From Corynebacterium urealyticum (GTDB taxonomy: Bacteria; Actinomycetota; Actinomycetes; Mycobacteriales; Mycobacteriaceae), in the NCBI GenBank assembly GCA_020741275.1, contig DYZK01000047.1:1-38935 (forward strand): DNA of 38,935 bases. Reading direction: 5' to 3'. Numbering within the stretch: position 1 is the first letter of the stretch; each line of letters begins with the position of its first letter. The notes under the pieces are model-generated. The model did no database searches. It was given only the letters and a program-made list of their open reading frames with translations, and had not been told where the DNA came from. This document shows, one piece after another, positions 35,133-38,935 of this stretch. Position numbers and translations under genes: made by a program.

Positions 35133-35174
35133 AAACCCCCGGTAGCTCGCTGTGAAGCGAAGCTCCGGGGGTTT
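35133..35174. terminator. Bidirectional terminator between the J-domain-like gene and tuf
   Basis: AAACCCCCGG (35133-35142) and CCGGGGGTTT (35165-35174) form a perfect 10-base stem with inner AGCT and CGC pairings. The A-stem-T arrangement gives a T tail on both strands, serving both convergent genes. Confidence 0.82.
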
Positions 35175-35231
35175 AAGCTTTCCACCGGCCCCTAGGGGCT
35201 AGCGGCAAGCCAACCGCTTAAAGAAGCAGTA

Positions 35232-36422
<1,191 letters not shown>

Positions 36423-36445
36423 TTAGTGTCCTCCTGGACTTCTCG

Positions 36446-36468
36446 GTGGCTACGACTCTCGCAGCCAC
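36446..36468 (-). promoter_or_regulatory. Leader hairpin just upstream of tuf
   Basis: On the minus strand GTGGCTGCGA, loop GAG, TCGTAGCCAC form a 10-base stem with one G-U pair. It ends about 10 bases before the AGGAGG ribosome site of tuf, well placed to affect translation or mRNA stability. No T tract follows. Confidence 0.5.
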
Positions 36469-36492
36469 ATTGATTTACTTCTCCGGTTCACC

Positions 36493-36523
36493 ATTTTACC
36501 TCTTAAAGGCAGGTAGCTGACAA
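36493..36523 (-). promoter_or_regulatory. tuf promoter
   Basis: TAAAAT (36498-36493, minus strand) in GGTAAAATGG fits the corynebacterial -10 closely. TTGTCA (36523-36518) lies 19 bases upstream, slightly long. The start would be near 36486, giving a leader of about 65 bases that contains the hairpin. Confidence 0.6.
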
Positions 36524-36852
36524 ACCGAAATTTATTATGCCGATTACAAACTGTCCTGAAATCAGCAACCAGACGCGCTGGCGCTTGATCTCAGCCACCC
36601 TGAAGAACACTTAAGGCTCTCCAAGTGGGTAACGGCCAGCACACCGCATCATACTCAAATGTGAAGTACTTTAAAAACTTCGATGGTGCGACGTGCAAGC
36701 CCCTACCCCACCCCGCAGGTGCGGGGTTGGTGTTTGCCCAGGTTTCGCGCGGTTCCACTGGTGTGGACCGCCACCCGGGCGGGCTTAAAGGTGCAGAACC
36801 TCTCCGCTGGGAGGCTAGCTAGCAATACCAGCTAGCCCACCCGCTTCGGGAA
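36524..36852. other. fusA-tuf intergenic region, distal part
   Basis: No gene is seen. Inverted repeats are ACCCCGCA/TGCGGGGT (36710-36717, 36720-36727), GCTAGCT/AGCTAGC (36814-36820, 36830-36836) and CCCG/CGGG (36840-36850). The last two directly follow fusA on the minus strand and may end its transcripts, though no T tract follows. A second -10-like CATAAT (minus strand, about 36535-36540) may be a further tuf promoter. Confidence 0.45.
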
Positions 36853-38935
36853 CTACTTTCCGGTGCGCTCGGCGATGATCTCCTCAGCCACGTTCTGAGG
36901 AACCTCAGCGTAGGAGTCGAAGATCATGGAGTAGTTGGCGCGGCCCTGGGTCTTGGAGCGCAGGTCGCCAACGTAGCCGAACATCTGGGACAGCGGGACG
37001 CGGGCCTTGACGACCTTCGCGCCGGAGCGGTCCTCCATGGAGGACACGGAGCCACGGCGGGAGTTGACGTCACCGATGACCTCACCCATGTACTCCTCAG
37101 GGGTGATGATCTCAACGGCCATCATCGGCTCCAGCAGAACCGGCTTAGCCTTCGCCACGGCCTCCTTGAGAGCCATGGAACCAGCCAGCTTGAAGGCCAT
37201 CTCGGAGGAGTCAACCTCGTGGTAAGCACCATCCAGCAGGGTGGCCTTGATGTTCACCAGCGGGAAGCCAGCGAGGTAGCCGTACTGCATGGCGTCCTGG
37301 ATACCCTGGTCGACCGACGGGATGTACTCCTTCGGAATACGGCCACCGGTGACCTCGTCGATGAACTCGTAGTCCTCCTCGGAGCCCTCCTCCGGCTCCA
37401 GCGGCTCCAGAGCAATGATCACGCGAGCGAACTGACCGGAACCACCGGTCTGCTTCTTGTGCGTGTACTCGAGCTTCTCGACCGGCTTCTTGATGGTCTC
37501 GCGGTACGCAACCTGCGGAGCACCAACGTTTGCCTCGACCTTGAACTCGCGCTTCATGCGGTCCACCAGAACGTCGAGGTGCAGCTCGCCCATACCGCCG
37601 ATGACGGTCTGGCCGGTCTCCTCGTCCAGCTTCACGGTGAAGGTCGGGTCCTCTTCCGCCAGCTTCTGGATGGCGGTGCCCAACTTCTCCTGGTCGGACT
37701 TGGTCTTCGGCTCGATGGCCACCTCGATGACCGGATCCGGGAAGTCCATGTCCTCGAGGACGACCGGGTTAGCAGAGTCGGACAGAGTGTCACCGGTTGC
37801 GGTGTCCTTCAGGCCGATGAACGCGTAGATGTGACCAGCGGATGCACGGTCAACCGGCTGCTCCTTGTTGGAGTGCATCTGGAACAGCTTGCCGACGCGC
37901 TCCGGCTTGTTCTTGGTGGAGTTGATGATCTTGTCACCGGTCTCCACGGAGCCGGAGTAGACGCGAACGTAGGTCAGCTTGCCGAAGAACGGGTGAACAG
38001 CGACCTTGAACGCCAGCGCGGAGAACGGCTCGTCGCGGGACGGCTTGCGGTTGCGCTCAACCTCGCGATCCTTCGGGTCGAAGCCCTTGATCGAGCCGAC
38101 GTCCATCGGGTTCGGCAGGTAGTCAATGATGGCGTCCAGAACCGGCTGGATGCCCTTGTTCTTGTAGGCGGTACCACAGAAGACCGGGTATGCCTCGCCG
38201 TTGATGGTGAGGTGACGGATCTGCTTCTTGATCTCGTCGACGGTGATCTCCTCGCCGGCGAAGTAGCGCTCCATGAGCTCTTCATCGGACTCCGCGACAG
38301 CCTCGATGAGCTTCTCGCGGTACTCCTCAGCCTTCTCCTGCAGGTCGGCCGGGATCTCCTCGATGGTCGGCTCGGTGCCTGCGGCAACGACGCCTGGCCA
38401 CATCAGGGCCTTCATCTGCAGCAGGTCGACAACACCCTCGAAGTTGTCTTCAGCGCCGATCGGCAGCTCCATGACCAGCGGCTTCGCACCGAGACGGTCA
38501 ATGATGGTCTGCACGGTGTGGTAAAAGTCCGCACCCAGCTTGTCCATCTTGTTGACGAAGCAGATGCGCGGGACGTCGTACTTATCCGCCTGGCGCCAGA
38601 CCTGCTCAGACTGCGGCTCAACGCCTTCCTTCGCGTCGAAAACTGCGACAGCGCCGTCCAGGACACGCAGGGAACGCTCGACCTCAACGGTGAAGTCGAC
38701 GTGGCCAGGGGTATCGATCAGGTTGATCTGGTTGTCGTTCCAGAAGCAGGTCGTCGCGGCGGACGTAATCGTGATGCCGCGCTCCTTCTCCTGCTCCATC
38801 CAGTCCATGGTGGATGCGCCGTCGTGGGTCTCGCCCACCTTACGGTTGATACCGGTGTAGAAGAGGATGCGTTCGGTGGTGGTGGTCTTACCGGCGTCGA
38901 TGTGCGCCATAATACCAATGTTGCGGACCTTATTC
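36853..38935 (-). CDS. fusA: Elongation factor G, 5' end outside window
   Basis: EF-G drives ribosomal translocation. The frame stays open to the window edge: codons before the internal Met at 38910 read NKVRNIGI, matching the normal EF-G N-terminus, so the true start lies about ten codons beyond the window. G-motifs are [31 protein letters not shown] and [10 protein letters not shown]. The switch has [12 protein letters not shown]. Domains II-V follow, with [21 protein letters not shown] and a C-terminal [11 protein letters not shown] in essence ([14 protein letters not shown]). It precedes tuf, as in the str operon; rpsL and rpsG would be expected just outside. Confidence 0.98.
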   Translation of the reverse strand, partial: NKVRNIGIMAHIDAGKTTTTERILFYTGINRKVGETHDGASTMDWMEQEKERGITITSAATTCFWNDNQINLIDTPGHVDFTVEVERSLRVLDGAVAVFDAKEGVEPQSEQVWRQADKYDVPRICFVNKMDKLGADFYHTVQTIIDRLGAKPLVMELPIGAEDNFEGVVDLLQMKALMWPGVVAAGTEPTIEEIPADLQEKAEEYREKLIEAVAESDEELMERYFAGEEITVDEIKKQIRHLTINGEAYPVFCGTAYKNKGIQPVLDAIIDYLPNPMDVGSIKGFDPKDREVERNRKPSRDEPFSALAFKVAVHPFFGKLTYVRVYSGSVETGDKIINSTKNKPERVGKLFQMHSNKEQPVDRASAGHIYAFIGLKDTATGDTLSDSANPVVLEDMDFPDPVIEVAIEPKTKSDQEKLGTAIQKLAEEDPTFTVKLDEETGQTVIGGMGELHLDVLVDRMKREFKVEANVGAPQVAYRETIKKPVEKLEYTHKKQTGGSGQFARVIIALEPLEPEEGSEEDYEFIDEVTGGRIPKEYIPSVDQGIQDAMQYGYLAGFPLVNIKATLLDGAYHEVDSSEMAFKLAGSMALKEAVAKAKPVLLEPMMAVEIITPEEYMGEVIGDVNSRRGSVSSMEDRSGAKVVKARVPLSQMFGYVGDLRSKTQGRANYSMIFDSYAEVPQNVAEEIIAERTGK

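Overview
The window is a high-GC actinobacterial chromosome segment, most likely from a Corynebacterium. The reasons are the order of the ribosomal operons with accessory genes between them, a short adenylate kinase, an S4 protein without cysteines, an ESX-4-like type VII secretion locus beside truA, DtxR-type iron boxes, and -10 elements of the TANNNT/TANAAT type. No species can be named from sequence reading alone.

Layout, left to right. (1) 1-2721: edge of an ESX-4-like locus, with the probable C-terminal tail of mycosin (mycP, + strand) running into a convergent eccB, then a divergent membrane-anchored protein. (2) 2752-18164, read right to left: the distal spc and alpha operons, rplN-rplX-rplE // doxX, phoX // rpsH-rplF-rplR-rpsE-rpmD-rplO // secY-adk-map // infA-rpsM-rpsK-rpsD-rpoA-rplQ-truA. 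The spc operon is split after rplE by a Tat-dependent PhoX phosphatase and a DoxX-like membrane protein; rpsN is absent there. (3) 18640-28448: an accessory island between the S10 and spc operons. It holds a small secreted protein, a siderophore-interacting reductase, a three-gene hydroxamate siderophore operon (PLP decarboxylase, N-hydroxylating monooxygenase, and an acyltransferase fused to an IucA/IucC-type NIS synthetase), and two MFS transporters on the opposite strand. (4) 28634-33837: the S10 operon, rpsJ-rplC-rplD-rplW-rplB-rpsS-rplV-rpsC-rplP-rpmC-rpsQ. (5) 34618-38935: a small J-domain-like protein (+), then tuf and the 5'-truncated fusA (-).

How the genes work together. The translation genes form tightly packed units with TAATG and ATGA stop-start overlaps, separated by clear hairpin terminators and promoters. 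The island carries the logic of iron acquisition. A diamine would be made by the decarboxylase, N-hydroxylated by the monooxygenase, acylated and condensed by the fused enzyme. Iron would be released from the imported ferric complex by the siderophore-interacting protein. Both iron transcription units start next to DtxR-like boxes whose promoters share one geometry and lack a Shine-Dalgarno, suggesting leaderless mRNAs repressed by iron. One of the two MFS proteins could export the siderophore, but this is inference.

The strongest candidates for something new are the fused acyltransferase/NIS synthetase with its paired leaderless DtxR promoters, the PhoX lipoprotein with a CX3CX3CX3C segment ahead of its twin-arginine signal, the J-domain-like orphan between tuf and rpsJ, the small secreted helix protein, the long mycP/eccB antisense overlap, and several structured leaders of translation genes.
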